Below are positions 44,438 to 57,600 of a DNA stretch of 64,000 bases, in pieces. Made by a program: the position numbers and the translations under genes. The first letter of the stretch is position 1, and the number at the start of each line of letters is the position of its first letter. The stretch covers positions 22,962,761 to 23,026,760 of the forward strand of contig CP154957.1 of NCBI GenBank assembly GCA_039621445.1, written 5' to 3'. A model generated the notes under the pieces. The model ran no database searches. It saw only the letters and a program-made list of their open reading frames with translations, and had not been told where the DNA came from. The stretch comes from Euglena gracilis (lineage: Eukaryota; Euglenida; Euglenophyceae; Euglenales).

Positions 44438-47400
44438 TTTTTTCACAGAGCTGGCACCAGACCAGAAAATAACTTTTTCTGGGTGTCGAGATGGCAAATT
44501 TTGATATCGATATTTTTTTGAAGCCTGTTTCATGGACAATCCAATGCACCAAGTTCCAGAGCCCAACTCCTCAGGGTTCCGGAGCAGTGGTTTTTTATTT
44601 TTCGACCTGGTCCAAAATCCATGATTTTCAATTTATTCAAATCAAAATTTTAGCTTGTCGTGTGTGGAGTACTTTTGAGGGCCCAGAACACAGGATGGAG
44701 GGGAATTAAGGAAAATGAGTGGAGACCTTTCATGATGGGTATTTCACAGATCACAATATGGCATATGTCTGTGACCACCATGGTGCACACCGCCCAAGTC
44801 ACATTGGCTTCAAATAGGCAAAAAAACAGGGTACCTCGTAAAGACTTTTGCATTTATCTGTCATAAAGATTATTGCACCGGACTGTATACACATAAATTC
44901 ATGTATTATATTGGCTCACCATTCTCATATCCAGCAGCCTGAACAATAGATTGTGTTGAATTTGGTGGAAAATCTGATAAAGAAGACACTGGGCATAACC
45001 TTCCCATTTCCTTCATTTCTTTTCATTCTGTATCTCTGTTCACGCAGCCCTTACCACTGCCCCCGGTGAGCGTCGCCAACTCTTATGCGCTACTGGTGCT
45101 TGTGTCGCAGTACGCCAGCAGCGTCACTAAGCCTCTTGCCTGCCGGCGTGATGCAGGGCTGGCGGCAACGCTCCTTCAAGCCGACGGGTTCCACGTGCGA
45201 TCGATCGCCGAGGAAGAGGTCACCTATCAAACTCTGAAGCACGAGGTGCGTTCCATGTGGGCAGTGCACCCCAAACATCGATCGCAACACCCATCTTTCG
45301 AATCTTTTTCTTTTTTTCTTTTCATCTTTCGAATCATCTTTCGAGCCCTTTTTTCCTTCCCTGGGAAGAAACAGATGGGGAGAATAGTGGGTCTTTCACA
45401 ATCCTGCTATTCTTTCCCTTTTTTGCATTTTGTTTTGACAGCGCTGCCCAGCGCGTGGGCAGACAGTGGCGCTCTGCCCCACAGGTGTCACGCATTCCGC
45501 GGGGCATAGAGCGCGTTGTGCTGTGGTTCCTCGGCCATGGGCTGTTGTGCCCAGAGGTGAATGCCAGACCCTACGGTGGCATTCAGCCCTGGATGTGTCG
45601 CCCCGATGGCAACCCCCGGGCCGAGGAGGAGGTGGTGTTCGCCCTGACGCACACCCAGTGTCTGGGCCTGCATTGCAGTGACGCCCTTGGACCCAGGGGA
45701 TGACGCCCAAACTGTCGTGCTGACTGCTGCTTTAAGCGTTAAGAGTTATTGAAACCCTTCCAGGACGTCCCCTGCTCCAGGCACCGTTGTTCTTCTCCCT
45801 GGTTCGAGAACAAGCTTCTCTCTGTTTTTTTTTCCCGTCTAACCTCTACCACCTCACTATGGGATGCCACAGGGGCCCATAGAGTTGCTCAGTCACTGGG
45901 TAACCTGCCCCTGGGGGGTGGGTGACTGGTTTTTTTCAGGGTGATTGACAGGGGGCAAAAGACCACAAAGTGATTTGGTGCCTAAGGTGCCGGAATATTT
46001 TTTGCTTTTTTCACGTTTGTGGTCAGCTTTCTTTGGATTCCAGTGTGGCCGACTCCGGGGGGGGGGACTGACTGGTTTTCCAAAAAAGTGAGTGACTGGT
46101 TTTGGGAAGAGTGGAAGTGACCCCCCTGACCGGGGGTCGGGAAAAAATTGACTGATGGGTGGGTGGGTCGGTGGTTGGGTATTTCCTTGTCTCATAAGCC
46201 CCCCAAAACGTGCATGGGTTGCCCACATTGTAGGACCGTAGTTTTTGACCGGCTTAGTTCAGTTTAGCTTAGTTTACCGGCCTTTTTGATCGCAAGAGTT
46301 GCCTAAAAATCGATTCCCACACCCTTTAGGACTTGTTTGAGCCCTTCAGGGGTCCCTAGATCCTACGTCATCTCGAAATATCACTAACGAAAGGCCTCCT
46401 GCCCGGATTATGACTGACCCTCAGGTGTGTGACACTTATTTGGGCACTACCCGAAAAGCGGTTCAGTGTAAAATGGCGTTTTGGGGAGGGTGCGCACTTT
46501 TTAGATTTCAGTTTCGGGCCTTCGGAGGTGAGACACTCATTTGGGCACTGCGTGCCATTTGGGCACTGCGCACTTAAATGGGAAGGGGGGAGATTATTAA
46601 TCCATCAAAATGTGCGGCGCAAAGTGACGAAACCAACACCGCACCCTGCGTTTTGGGAGAGACACAGCAAGAGAACAGACAACAGATAATTTGTGACCCC
46701 CCCCCAAGGGTTTGATAAAAGGAGGGCGTACGGGAATGCCCCCCCCCCCCCCCCCCCCCCTTGAGGACCAGGGGGGGGGGGGGGCGGACCCCCCACCTGC
46801 CAGGGTCCGGACCGATCCTGGGGGGGGGGGGACGGTCTAGGTGACCGATTTTCGGCCCGGCGCAAAGCGTCAGGCAGATAATTATATACGCCCAGATTGG
46901 CCAAAAGTGCCATTTTGGGCACTTTTTGGGAAAAGAATTGTCAAAAATGCAAAAAAAATATCGGCGCAAAGCGCGGGAAAGATATTTTTGACCTGTTTTG
47001 GGGGCCGGGTACCTACCCCCCCCCCTGCTAGACCGGGGCGTCCGAACCACCCCCACCTGCCCTTATTTCAAACCCTGCCCCCCATCCGCCAGTTGTCTGA
47101 GCCAACACCAAAGGACCATAAATTCACTTTACACTTGTGTCACCCCTACCCACCGGGGGGTGAGTGGGTTTTTCGAGAGTGGGTTGGTGGGTTGGGCCCT
47201 GGGGTTGGATGCCATGGGTTAGGTTTTTGCCCAGCCGAAAGGCCAGGTCGAAAACCCTTTTTTTTCCAGCGCTTTTGGCCGATTTTTGGCTGGATTTTGG
47301 GTGGGGGGGCGTGAGTGGGTGGGTTTGGGCTGGGAAAAAGTGCCCCCGGGGGGTCACTAAGTTAATCTATGCAGAGGACCCAGCTGTCTGAAAAAGAAGC

Positions 47401-49743
47401 CTGCCTGAGACCTGCTGGCGGCTCGACCGACCAGCATGGCGGTGGTGTTGGATTTCTGCCACGCAAAGCACATCGCTGACCAGCTCTGTGCAGCATATTC
47501 CAGTGAGATGGACCAACGGCTGCCGTTGTCTCAGCGTTTGGTCCGGAGGCCGGGGAGGCTGGAGGTGGCTTATGCAGCTGATCGAAATGCAGAAGCACCG
47601 GATGCAAACTCCTTTTCAAGGGCAATGGTGTGCCATTCTGCATACAAAGGACATAAATGAATCACTGATTACTTGTTTTGTGTTGTGAGGTGGTCAGCTT
47701 ATCTTTGGGGGGGGGGGTTGGATGGATGAAAACGGTTAGGTAATGCTGATGGGTGAAGCATCTTTTTTGATGTTGGAAGTGCCATCCAGAGGGGTTCTTC
47801 TAGCCCAGCTGGCCAACCCATTTCTCGCTGATTTTTTCTTCTCATTCACAAGTTTTTCCACCTTTTGTGGTAACACAATTGAACAAGAATGTTTTTTTTT
47901 GGAGGTGAATGTTTTCTTCTGTAAGTCTTACGGGGGGGGGGGGGGGGAAGTTGAACGGGATTTGTGGGAAATATTCAGGACGAAATCCTGTCCAGGATTT
48001 TCTCTGCCGTCATTTGAAGCGTCTTTCCAGGGGTTTTCCTGGCAAATCTACCCCCCCCCCCCACTTTACCCACCGACCCGCAATGTACCGACCCCCCCCC
48101 CCCCCCGGTCGGGGTTTGCAGGCCAGGGGGTGCGTACGACCACCCCCCTTGGCCGGGGAGTTGCAGAAATGTGGTTGGTGGGCAAGGGAGGGGGGCAGTG
48201 AACACCAAAATTTTTTCTTCAGTGCTTTGGGCCGATTGATGAAATGTATTTTTATTCCAAAGGAAGGAATGCTTTTTTAACTTTATTTTGCATTTTGGAT
48301 TTCGGGAATTTGGAAGTTTAGGAACAGTTTTTTTGGATTTCTGAGAGTTGATGATGATGGAATTCTGTTGAATTTCCCTGAGAAATGAGTTCCCGAGATG
48401 TTTATGTCCAGATTTTTTTTTGTTTTGCCATTTGTCGTTTTGAGCGGGCGTACAAAACTTTTTCCTCCATAAGGATTTGCCCAATATTTATCCCTCCTGA
48501 TTTCTCCCGTCGGCAACCCTGGCTGAGCATAAGCACAATTTAACTGACTGCAAAAAAACAAACAAACAAACAACAACAACAACAAATCCAAAAATAAACG
48601 TACCAGGGAAAAGAATTGACCGGGGGGTCTTGATTTGCCAGTGAGCCCAACCTTCCAGCCAACCTTCAAGCTTTAACCAAGCACCTGTTTCTATGGTGTA
48701 AGAGAGACACGGATGCGATACATTTCGGTGTGTTGTGATCTCTGTTCATTGCTTTCTTTCAGGTGGAGGTGGTGCTCTCCGAGCTGGGATGCATTGCAGA
48801 TGTAGGTGTACCGCTGCATCGCGCTGTGAGTATGGTGTGTGGGTTGCCTCATTTCCAGCCAGGCTCCTTGCCAACGTGCCGCTCTGCAGAATCCCTTGGT
48901 ACCAATCATCTAATTCTTTGGGATGGGGACCTCATCCCCAGGATGCCGAGCGTTGGTTTTGGGGGGGAGGCAGAGGAGCCACCCCCCCCCCCCCCAGGGG
49001 AAGCCAAGGGGGCGACCCCCCTCTTATTTAATACGCTGTCCATCCCAGTGTGAGGCCTGGGATGGGGGCGACCCGCCAGCTTTTCGGGTTCAGCTCGTGT
49101 CATTTCGCAATTCTTGTACCCCCCTGGACCCCTCAGGTTGTCGATTGGAAGAGAAAAATCGTTCATTAAGCATCTTAAACCAAAATCACCACAAATTTCG
49201 ACTCAGATTCTAGCCGATCCGACAATTGCGAGCGTATCTCGGGCTGCGCGCAACGTTAGGGTACCAAGTTACCCCTCGTTCGAAAGCTCTTTTCAACAGA
49301 TGACCAACGGTGGTTCTTGAAACGAAGTGGGGTCCAGCTCGGCCCAGGTTTAAAGTTTTGGATCAAGGTTGGTGAAGGTCGAATTTGATGGTTGATGAAA
49401 GTGTTGAAATGAGGGCATTTGATTTTACTCATGGCTTTTGGGCTTCCCTCAATGTGTTAGCCGGCCTGCACAGGGGACTCCGCCAGAGTTTGGGTGCTGC
49501 TGCTAGGCTGGCCCACGCAGTGCCTGTTGCCAGTGCAGCCGCCCGGGAATCGTTGCGGCTGGCGGTGCCCCGGCTCTCAGCTTCGGTCCCTGGGGCAGAG
49601 CGACACTGGAGGAGGTTCAGGCAGAGGTCTGCTTGGGCAGGGTGTCGCCCACATCTGACAAGGAGGTTCCGGCCTGCGCAGCTGGTGCAGGCGACCTTTT
49701 TCGCGCGAATTTGGCGCTCCTCGATCTAGATGACCACTGGTGA
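44093..49743 (+). CDS. Caspase-like (peptidase C14 fold) protein, about six exons
   Basis: Proposed exons are 44093-44233, 45048-45245, 45485-45657, 47435-47627, 48763-48825 and 49621-49743 (TGA). All junctions keep frame. The first uses a GCGAGT donor, the rest GT-AG. The domain order is that of caspases: the opening strand NSYALLVLVSQYASS, a helix ACRRDAGLAATLLQADGFHV, a strand with the His motif RGIERVVLWFLGHGL, the Cys motif MAVVLDFCHAKHIADQL, then RLEVAYAADRNAEAPDANSF and SRAM (like the caspase A-S-x-x-E and F-T-x-x-L positions), then VEVVLSELG...PLHRA and a closing strand GAGDLFRANLALLDL. His (FLGHG) and Cys (FCHA) would form the catalytic dyad of a cysteine endopeptidase, perhaps in regulated cell death or signalling. 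The Cys motif ends in HA, as in metacaspase-type DxCHS/A. The N-terminus is unresolved. Introns are up to 1.8 kb and hold TIR elements. Confidence 0.72.
44386..44434. repeat. (GT)n microsatellite with GTAT lead
   Basis: A GT run of about 20 dinucleotides lies in the first proposed intron of the caspase-like gene. Confidence 0.95.
47119..47372. mobile_element. TIR element of the 60.4-kb family inside a caspase-gene intron
   Basis: GGACCATAAATTCACTTTAC at the left and, reading inward from the right, GGTCCTCTGCATAGATTAAC...ACTTAGTGACC form diverged inverted ends. The interior shares GATTTTTGGCTGGATTTTGG and GGGAAAAAGTGCCCCC with the element at 60,431. Confidence 0.65.
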
Positions 49744-49982
49744 ACGGTGCCCTGAACCTGACTCTTGAGGCTTCTGACGGGCTGCTGGGCGCCGACTGTA
49801 GTGATTTGGCTGACCCTGTGGTCAGTGAGGAAGAACAACATGAACCAGCTCCCGATGTGACTTTGATGAACCAGCTGAGGGGGAACGATATGGCCCCTTC
49901 CTCAACGGCAAAGAGACCAGAGACCACAGGTGGGACCAAACCATTGCTGCCGTCGTCTCGGTCTCCTGTTTACAAATTTTAG
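49740..49982 (+). CDS. ORF immediately after the caspase stop, another frame
   Basis: An 80-codon acidic frame begins within the caspase TGA: VNGALNLTLEASDGLLGADC, then SDLADPVVSEEEQHEPAPDV, ending SPVYKF and TAG. Its composition is protein-like. It could be a C-terminal extension reached by a frameshift or by splicing, or chance. Confidence 0.35.
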   Translation: MNGALNLTLEASDGLLGADCSDLADPVVSEEEQHEPAPDVTLMNQLRGNDMAPSSTAKRPETTGGTKPLLPSSRSPVYKF

Positions 49983-50082
49983 TGAGAGATGCCATTGATG
50001 AGAGATGCTATTGGTGCCAAACAGACAAAGGGAGAGGAACTATCACACCAGAAAGGCACTGTCTGGTGGCGTTTGGGGTCGC

Positions 50083-50531
50083 CAGGGAATTTCTTAAGCC
50101 GGAGGGTACCCTACCCCCCGGAGGGGTTCAGCCAGCCAGCAGCTCAAATCCAGCCAGCAGCCCAAATTCGGGTTGGGAGCCCCCCCCCCGGGGGTTGAGT
50201 GAAATAAAGTCGGGTCCAGCCCGGCCAGAGGCCGGGCCAGCTGGCCGCAGGCTGGCCAGCAAACTAGGCTGCCAGCACACCTATCCTTGCATTTTTTTAC
50301 TCTCATCACAGCTTTCATCACAGCTTCGCCCTCAATGTCCAGTCCCTATCCAGCCTGGTTTTAGCGTTGGGTAGGCAAAAACGTTTCAGAAAATTTCGTT
50401 TTTCGTCGACCCAGCCCAGCCCCCTCCAGCCCTGGACCCTCCCCCATCCCCCCCAGCCAGCAGCTCGTTTCCAGCCAGCAGCCTTTTTGCCAGCCGGAGG
50501 CTGGACCCCCGGGTCCTTAAGAAATTCCCTG
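50083..50531. mobile_element. hAT-like non-autonomous element, 449 bp (copy 2)
   Basis: Perfect TIRs are CAGGGAATTTCTTAAG and CTTAAGAAATTCCCTG, with GGGGTCGC exactly duplicated at 50075-50082 and 50532-50539. It is the same element as 39,748-40,194. It lies between the caspase-like gene and the WD40 gene. Confidence 0.93.
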
Positions 50532-50539
50532 GGGGTCGC

Positions 50540-51650
50540 CCACTCTGCTTTGGGAACGTTTTGGGATGGGGCCTGCAAACACATTGCACACACCTCGTGG
50601 CCTTGCGGCCAGGAACATACGGAACATACAGCCACACCGCCTCACAAACATCCTGGGCATTTCCGTTGCCACCACCGTCAAATGGCATGGGCGTATTAAT
50701 GCCCATGGCATGTGTTGAATGCTCTGACGCCGAAGGCACCGGAAGCCCGAGAAGCCCTCTTTGGGGGGGCAAATTCCAGCCCACATCCAAACGCCCAGGC
50801 AGGCATCACCGGGGGGGGGTTGCCTCCCTGCTTGGGCACTCCAGGGCATTCCGAGCCCCCCCCCCTCCTCCCTGTTGGTCAAGCAACCTGGTGCAGAACA
50901 TCCCGGCTCCATGCCATTTGCCACCACCAAGCAATGGCTTTGCTGCAACCCTCCAGCCCCAGGATGTATCTTCGGCCACCGCTCCAGGGCAGGGGTTTTC
51001 TTGGGCCGGAGGTGACTCTGCCCCCCCCCCCAACGGGGGTCCAGCCAGCCACCACCCTTTTTTTGTCTCAAGCCAGCAGCTCCCCTGCCGGGCAGCAGCC
51101 CCTCCCCTCCCAGGGTTCATTGAAAGTTGGTCCCTGGTGAAGTCCGGCTGGGCAGAAAGAGATTTGTCACAAAACACCTAAAATTGTTGAAAAACATGGG
51201 TCAAAAATGGCCAAGAATGCCGTTTTTGAAGGAGCTCTGGGGTTTGGATTTCACCTTGAAATTTTTGGCTCAGAAACTCTAATGCAACTGAATTTGGTTT
51301 TTTTGCCATTTTTCGGGTGCCGGACCCCCCCCCCCTAAACCCCCCAAAATTCGACCCCCCCCCAAAATAAGACCCCCCAAAATCAGACCCCCCGGGCCAA
51401 TTGAGCAAAAATCCAAAAATAGGACCCCCCTGATGGCGTCAGGCGCCGGAAATGGTGAAACTTTTCCCTAAAAAAAATACAAAAAAACCCAATTTCACGC
51501 ACAAAAATGATGAAATTTCAAAATATTCAGATTTTTGAAGTGCAAAAAAATGCGGTAAATATCAACATGTACCAATTTTGCACATGCTGAAGGAATTTTA
51601 GTGCACCTTTAAATGCACTTTTTCCAGCCCCCCCCCCAGAGGACCTTGAG
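50540..51650. other. Intergenic; element fragments and dispersed repeat
   Basis: 50,990-51,150 has CCAGCCAGC and CTTGGGCCGGAGG pieces related to the 447-bp element family. 51,318-51,620 is the first copy of a repeat with AAAATAAGACCCCCC and GGCGTCAGGCGCC, present again at about 55,140-55,450. I see no supported gene. Confidence 0.5.
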
Positions 51651-51680
51651 AAAACCCCTGCTCCTGGGCCCATCGGGCAG

Positions 51681-54600
51681 TTGCTGTGGCAGGAGGCCCA
51701 GGGCCGGCAGCGGGTGTGGCGCACGGCGGGGATGTGGTGCGGGGCGATGGCGGAGGCGCTGGACCGGGGGCGGATCATCGCGGAGGAGGAGGCCGAGCTG
51801 TGCTACGCGCTGGAGCGGAAGGTGCTGGCCCGGCCAGGGCAGTCCTTGGGCACAAGCCGGGGAGGGGGAGTGCGGCAGCCTGCAGGATCCAGCTGGGCTG
51901 CTGAACCTTCCCTGCCCAAAGATTCTATGAAATGATGAAGTTGGGTCTCATAACCCCTCCAAAGGCGTTGGTGGTGTCAAAGTCAAAATTGTTGGCAGCG
52001 GTGGTTGGGAAAATGGGGTGTGGTTGGAGCAATAGTCTTTGGTTTCTTCGGGAAGGAGCGCATTAGGGTCCATTTTGATTCACCCATTGGAATTGGTTTT
52101 GTTGAAAACCTGCCCACCAGTGCCGCAGTGGGTTTGGGGTCCCGATACCAAAACCCCGAACAAGCAAAATTTTAGTTCTCGTCTTTGGCGCATCGGTGGC
52201 CGTGGGGTTGACGTGGGGTTGCACATGAGACAACTAATTTCAGGGAGGGTTTCTCCCAAAGGGTTTTTTGAAATTTCAGTTAAGAAACGATCCCTCAGAG
52301 CCGAATTTTGTTGCAACTGTTGGTGATTGATGGTTGCACTGGAGCCCCCCCTCCCACCCACCCACCCACCCAGCTGATCTGTCCGGATCTGTCGGGAATC
52401 CCCTGGACCCAACACCATGTTCTTCTCACCCTGGGCACCCGGCCCTTTGCCATCAGTGGTGCTCACCGTCCGATGCCCCTCAGCTTCGCCAACCAGTGAG
52501 TGGATCATGTGGTGGCCATCCATCTCCTGCACTCTCGTAAACAGCGACGGCACACATATAACTCATTCTGTGTGTTTTGTGTGGAAAGAAATTGATTGGT
52601 TATTCTAATTGTATCGAAACTTATTCTGCAGATTACATTAAACACAGGCCACATCTAATCAAAGTTTTCAATTGTTAGCCAAACGACCGCGTTTTTGACA
52701 ACGTAATTGGTACCTCTGGGATATTTCGCCCCGAACAAATATTTACCCCCCCCCTCCTCACCCAGGAAACCACCTCTTGTTTCACCTTTTGGGTCGCAAA
52801 TTTGTGTCCAACGACCCCCCCCCCCAGTCGGAGGACAGAGGTTACTGGTTGTTGGACATAGGGGGGTCACAAAAAAAAGCCACCCAGAAGACCATTTTAT
52901 TGTCCAAAATTTTGTATTGATTGCAAACACTATGCTTTGAAAACGGGTGCACCCAGTCCAAAAAAAAACGCCAACATGAAGCATGGTTTTGTGTCAATAG
53001 AATCACTCAAAACAGCTGCTTCTACACTTTTTTTTTAAGTGGTTTCATTTGGTCATTTGTGTTTGTATGTATTACATTGTATGTATTACATTTATATTAT
53101 ATCCATGTACATTAAATTTATATCATCAGGGGGGGAATATTCAAGTTGCATAATTTGCATTTTTTTGCACAATGAAAAACAAAATGAAAATTGTGAAAGC
53201 CGCATTTCCGCATTTTCCGCATTTCCGCATTTTTCCTGGTGAACTAAGCATTTCATTTTGCTAGCTTGCTCCACATTTTCCTTTGGTGTTGCATTTTAGG
53301 GCAGGTGATATTTTCCCAAGTCCTCTCCTGCAGAAAAGTGTACAGCCTTGGGGAGCTCCTAGAGGAATTTACATGCAACTTGCATTTTTTTCATTTTTTT
53401 CATTTTTTTTGCATTTTTTTGCATTTTTTTTTTGCTTTGCATACTGATTTGAGTTTGAGGAGCCTTGTTGCATATTTCCCCCCTGATTCATGCACCAGCT
53501 GCCGAATTTGTTTGTATTTTATGCATAAAGTTTTTTCAATTTTTTTGCATTGGGGAAAGTTGAAACCGATGGTTTTGTTGGAAATGATGGTTTTGTGACA
53601 TGGGCAGGTGCATCCCATTATCGAAGGGTGGTCTTACCCTCCACTTTTAACCCCCCCATTCTGTAATCCCCAACTCATAGCCCCCCCCCCCCCGTGCCCA
53701 ACCACCAAACCGTGCCTCATGACCCCCTCCAGAGGTAAAAATGATGAAGAAACGAAAGGAGAAAATACCCAAAATCACACAGTGTGCCGAAAAGAAGTGT
53801 GGTGGCATTCCAATTTATGAGGTTTTGGCAAAACCCCCGTAAATTTGCCCAAAACGCCCCAAATGCCTTGTTTTACCCCCTGATGCGGAAATAGGGAGTA
53901 TTTTTGCACCTCTTTTGGTTGCACAATGAACCTCCACTTGTAACCCTCCCACTTATAACCCCCCCCCCTTGGGGCCGACCACCAAACAGGATCCTATAAC
54001 CCCCGGGGGGTTGTAAGAGGGGGGTTTGTAAGGTTGCTTTCAGACGGAAACACACTCAACACACGGAACGCTCAGCTTCTTGCCCTCCTCAGGTCCTGCA
54101 TGTTCTGTACTCTGTGAATGTTTGCTCTTTGAGGCCTCCGTGCAAAGGATGCCTCTTTGCCCAGTGGCTGCTGCTGCACACAATGCCTTTTCACACGCTC
54201 CCCTTTCCCTGAAGGCATTCACCCAAGTTGCTAATTTTTTAAAATGATTTTCTCCCGGCCTGGCTCATAAAATGCACAAATTTAGTTGCAGGTTTTTTGG
54301 GCATTTTTTTGCATTTTCGTGATTTTTGTGTGGCAGCCTCCAATTATGTGGCCCCCCCGGGGGGGAGGGGGCATACAGTTGGATCAGGTGGGTCGGGGAA
54401 AATTTTTGGATTATTGATGGAATAGGGTTAGAGTTAGCAGTTCGGCTTAATTTTAGGCCTAACTTATAGATTGGTGTTAGGTGTACAAGTTGGGCCTCAA
54501 GTTAAGCCGAACGCCTAACCCTGACCCTACTCCATCAATAACGCAAAAATTTTTGGACCCCCCTGATCCAATTATTGTGCCCCCCCCAGGGGGGGGGCAT

Positions 54601-57600
54601 AGAGTTGGAGGCTGCCTTTTGTGCATTTTTTCTCTCAAAATTTGAGCATTTTTGCGCATTTTTGAGCATTTTTTTTCAAAAGGCGGATTTTTTTAATTTT
54701 TTTGTGCATTTTTGGTCGAGGGCGGGCTAGCACATTTCCCCCCTGAAGCCAGCCGAACGTCGATATTTTTGCAATTCCACTGCTTGTGGAGGAGAGGGTG
54801 TCTCCCCACACCCCCCTCTCACATACATCAAACACTGATCGCACTCCCTCCAGGCAACGTGGGTGTTGCCACCATGTCGTCCCCGCCTCAAACCTTCAAA
54901 CCTTCGTTCAGAGAAGGCTTGGCCCCGGCACAGGGGGTGGAGGTTGCGCAGCGGGCCAAGGGCAGCGCGCTGCAGGCGGAGCGCCGGGCGGAGGCGGACG
55001 CGCGGGCCAGCGCCGGGCACTACCTCGGCGTGGCCCAGACGCTGGCGGCGGCAGACAGCGGGCGGCGGCTGCCCCTGGCGCTGGACGTGGTGCTGTGTGC
55101 CGACCGGGCTTCTTTTTCAGGGACGTAGCACTCCCCGGGGGATGCTATGGGCATAACCCCCCCCCAAATAAGACCCCCCCAAAAATAAGAACCCCCCCCC
55201 CCAAAATAAGACCCCCCCTGGGCCGATCGAGCAAAAATCCAAAAATAAGACCCCCCCAAAAATAAGACTTTCCCTGACGGCGCGAAGCGCCGGGGACGGT
55301 GAAAATTTACCCTGAAAAATTACCAAAAACCTCAATTTCACACACAAAAATGATGAAAATTCAAAAATTTCTGATCTTTGGGGTGCAAAAAACATGCTAC
55401 ATGTCAACTTACACCAATTTACTCATGGCGCGCAGCGCCGAAGGAAAATTTTTGATGCTCTTGGGAACCTGAAAAATGACCTTTTTTTCGTGCCCGGGTT
55501 GGTCAAGAAAAAATCCAAAAATGAGACTCCCCCCCAAAAATAAGACCCCCCCTGGAGGTCTCCAGCAAAGGACCCAAAAATAAGACCCGGGTCTTATTTT
55601 TGGGGGGGTTTATGTAGGGGAGGGGGGGAGGGGACTTTCGACCCCCCTCCCCCGGGTCATTGATGGTTTCAACTGCCATTAGCAGGCGCAACAGCAACGT
55701 TGCCTCTGATGATGCATTGTTGAACATTTGTGAACGAACAGTCACTGGAAAGCGTCGCTTTCACTTTGAGAGGCACACACTGCCATCGACGGGGGTGCCT
55801 GCTGTTGCTTGTCAAAAGGAAGCCCGGCGCTTATTTGCGCTGCCTGCGGGTCCCACCCCGCCTCAACCCAGCCTCTGACCTGCTGTTGGGGCATGGGGTG
55901 CAGCCAGGGAGACGCTGGCAGGCAGGCATTTTTTTTTAAGAAGGTCTATTCCAAGGTCAGTGCCCTTGGGGGGGGGTGGCCTCCAGGCCTGATCCCAAGC
56001 CAGGAGGCCTGGGATGAATCTTTTTTTTAAAGTGCAAGGCCAGAAAAAAATATGCATTGGACCCCCAAGATTGACCCCCCAAAAAGGAGTCCCTGAGTGT
56101 GCTTGATCCCCTTTGACCCTCTTTTCAAAAGGCTTCTGTTTCGGAGTCATTAAACTGGGGTTGGTGCGGGGGGGGGGCAAACAATTTTTTTTGTTTTTTT
56201 GTGCTTTTGTTTTATTTTTGGCGAAATTCGCATTTCCTTGTTTTTTGGGGGGGTGTTTTTTTCCCTTGGTGGCCATTGGATTGTTGCTGGATATTTTTTT
56301 TGATTGCAAAAATTCCCGCTTTTGGCCCAGCTTTTCCCCCTGAGACCAAAAAAAAATTGCCATTTTGTGTTTTTGGTCAACAAAATGCTTATTTTTTTAT
56401 GCAAAATGAGAAATGTTCCCCAGACTTTAAAAGGTTTTTTTTTTAAGTCCTCTCCAACAGAAAGTGACATCCCGGGGGAGCTCCTGAAGGATTTTCTGTT
56501 TTTTTTGCATTTTTTTGTTTATTTGCCTCTTTTTTTCTGCGTTTTTTGTGTCGCATTTTTTTGAGGGTCCATGTTGCGTTCCCCCCGTTGGTGGGCTTTC
56601 CCTGCGGCCACATGGCGTGCATGGACGACTTCCGGGGCAGCTCCAGCACGGTGGTGGCAGCGCGGCTGTCCCCCGATGGCCGGCTGCTGGCGTCGCTCCA
56701 CGCAAACCACGTGCTGTTCGTGTGGGACGTCCCCTCCCGGCAGCAGCTGCTACGGCTTGGGACACGGCCCTCCTGCCAGGCCCTCACGGCGTCTGGCGGC
56801 AGCGTGGGGTGCGCGGCACAAGTTGCTTTCTCCCCCGACAGCCGATGGTCAGGGTTCTCTGGACTTTCAAATGCTTTTTTTTGTGGCACCCCATTGATTT
56901 CACTTTTAGGAGGACGGAGAATTATTAAGGGCCAAGGGGGTGGGGGATCAGGCCAGGGTTCGATTTTAGGAGCCCCCCCCCCCCCTGGACCGGAGGGGCC
57001 CACCTGTCAAGGGGACCGACCCAGGCACCCGGACCCCCCCCGAAAAAGTTCAAAATTTTCCTTTTACATTTTGACAATTTTTTCCCAAAAACTGCTCAAA
57101 AGGCATTGTTGACCGTTTTGGGGGGGTCAAAATTTTTTCGAAAATCGGTCACTGTTACTGTCAGGGTCACCCAGACCGCGTCACTGTTTAGATGGGGGGG
57201 TGTCCCCCCCCCCTAGACTGGGGGGTCCAGACCCCCACGCCTGCCCTTATATCGAAGTCTGGATCACCTGGATCAGGCTCCTGGAGGAGGCAGTGTTTTT
57301 TTTCCATCACAAAGCCAGAAAAAATTGACCGAGAATTGACCCCAAAATGGGTCCCCGAGCCCCAAGAAGAGCCCCACCCCCCCACCCACAAGGCTTTTCT
57401 GTCTTTCCAGGCGTGCCAATTTTTAGGTCAAATTTTTCTTTCGGTGCCTTTGGTGTTGAAAGATTTTTTTTTCTCTTGCGTGGTGCTGTGGACCCTCCCC
57501 ACCAGGCCTTCCCATACAGCCCTTCCAAGCCCCTCTCCCATTGGGCCTCCCCTCTCCTCCTGGGTGGTGGTGCCTGCCTGGGAGGGCACTCAAAGTCACT

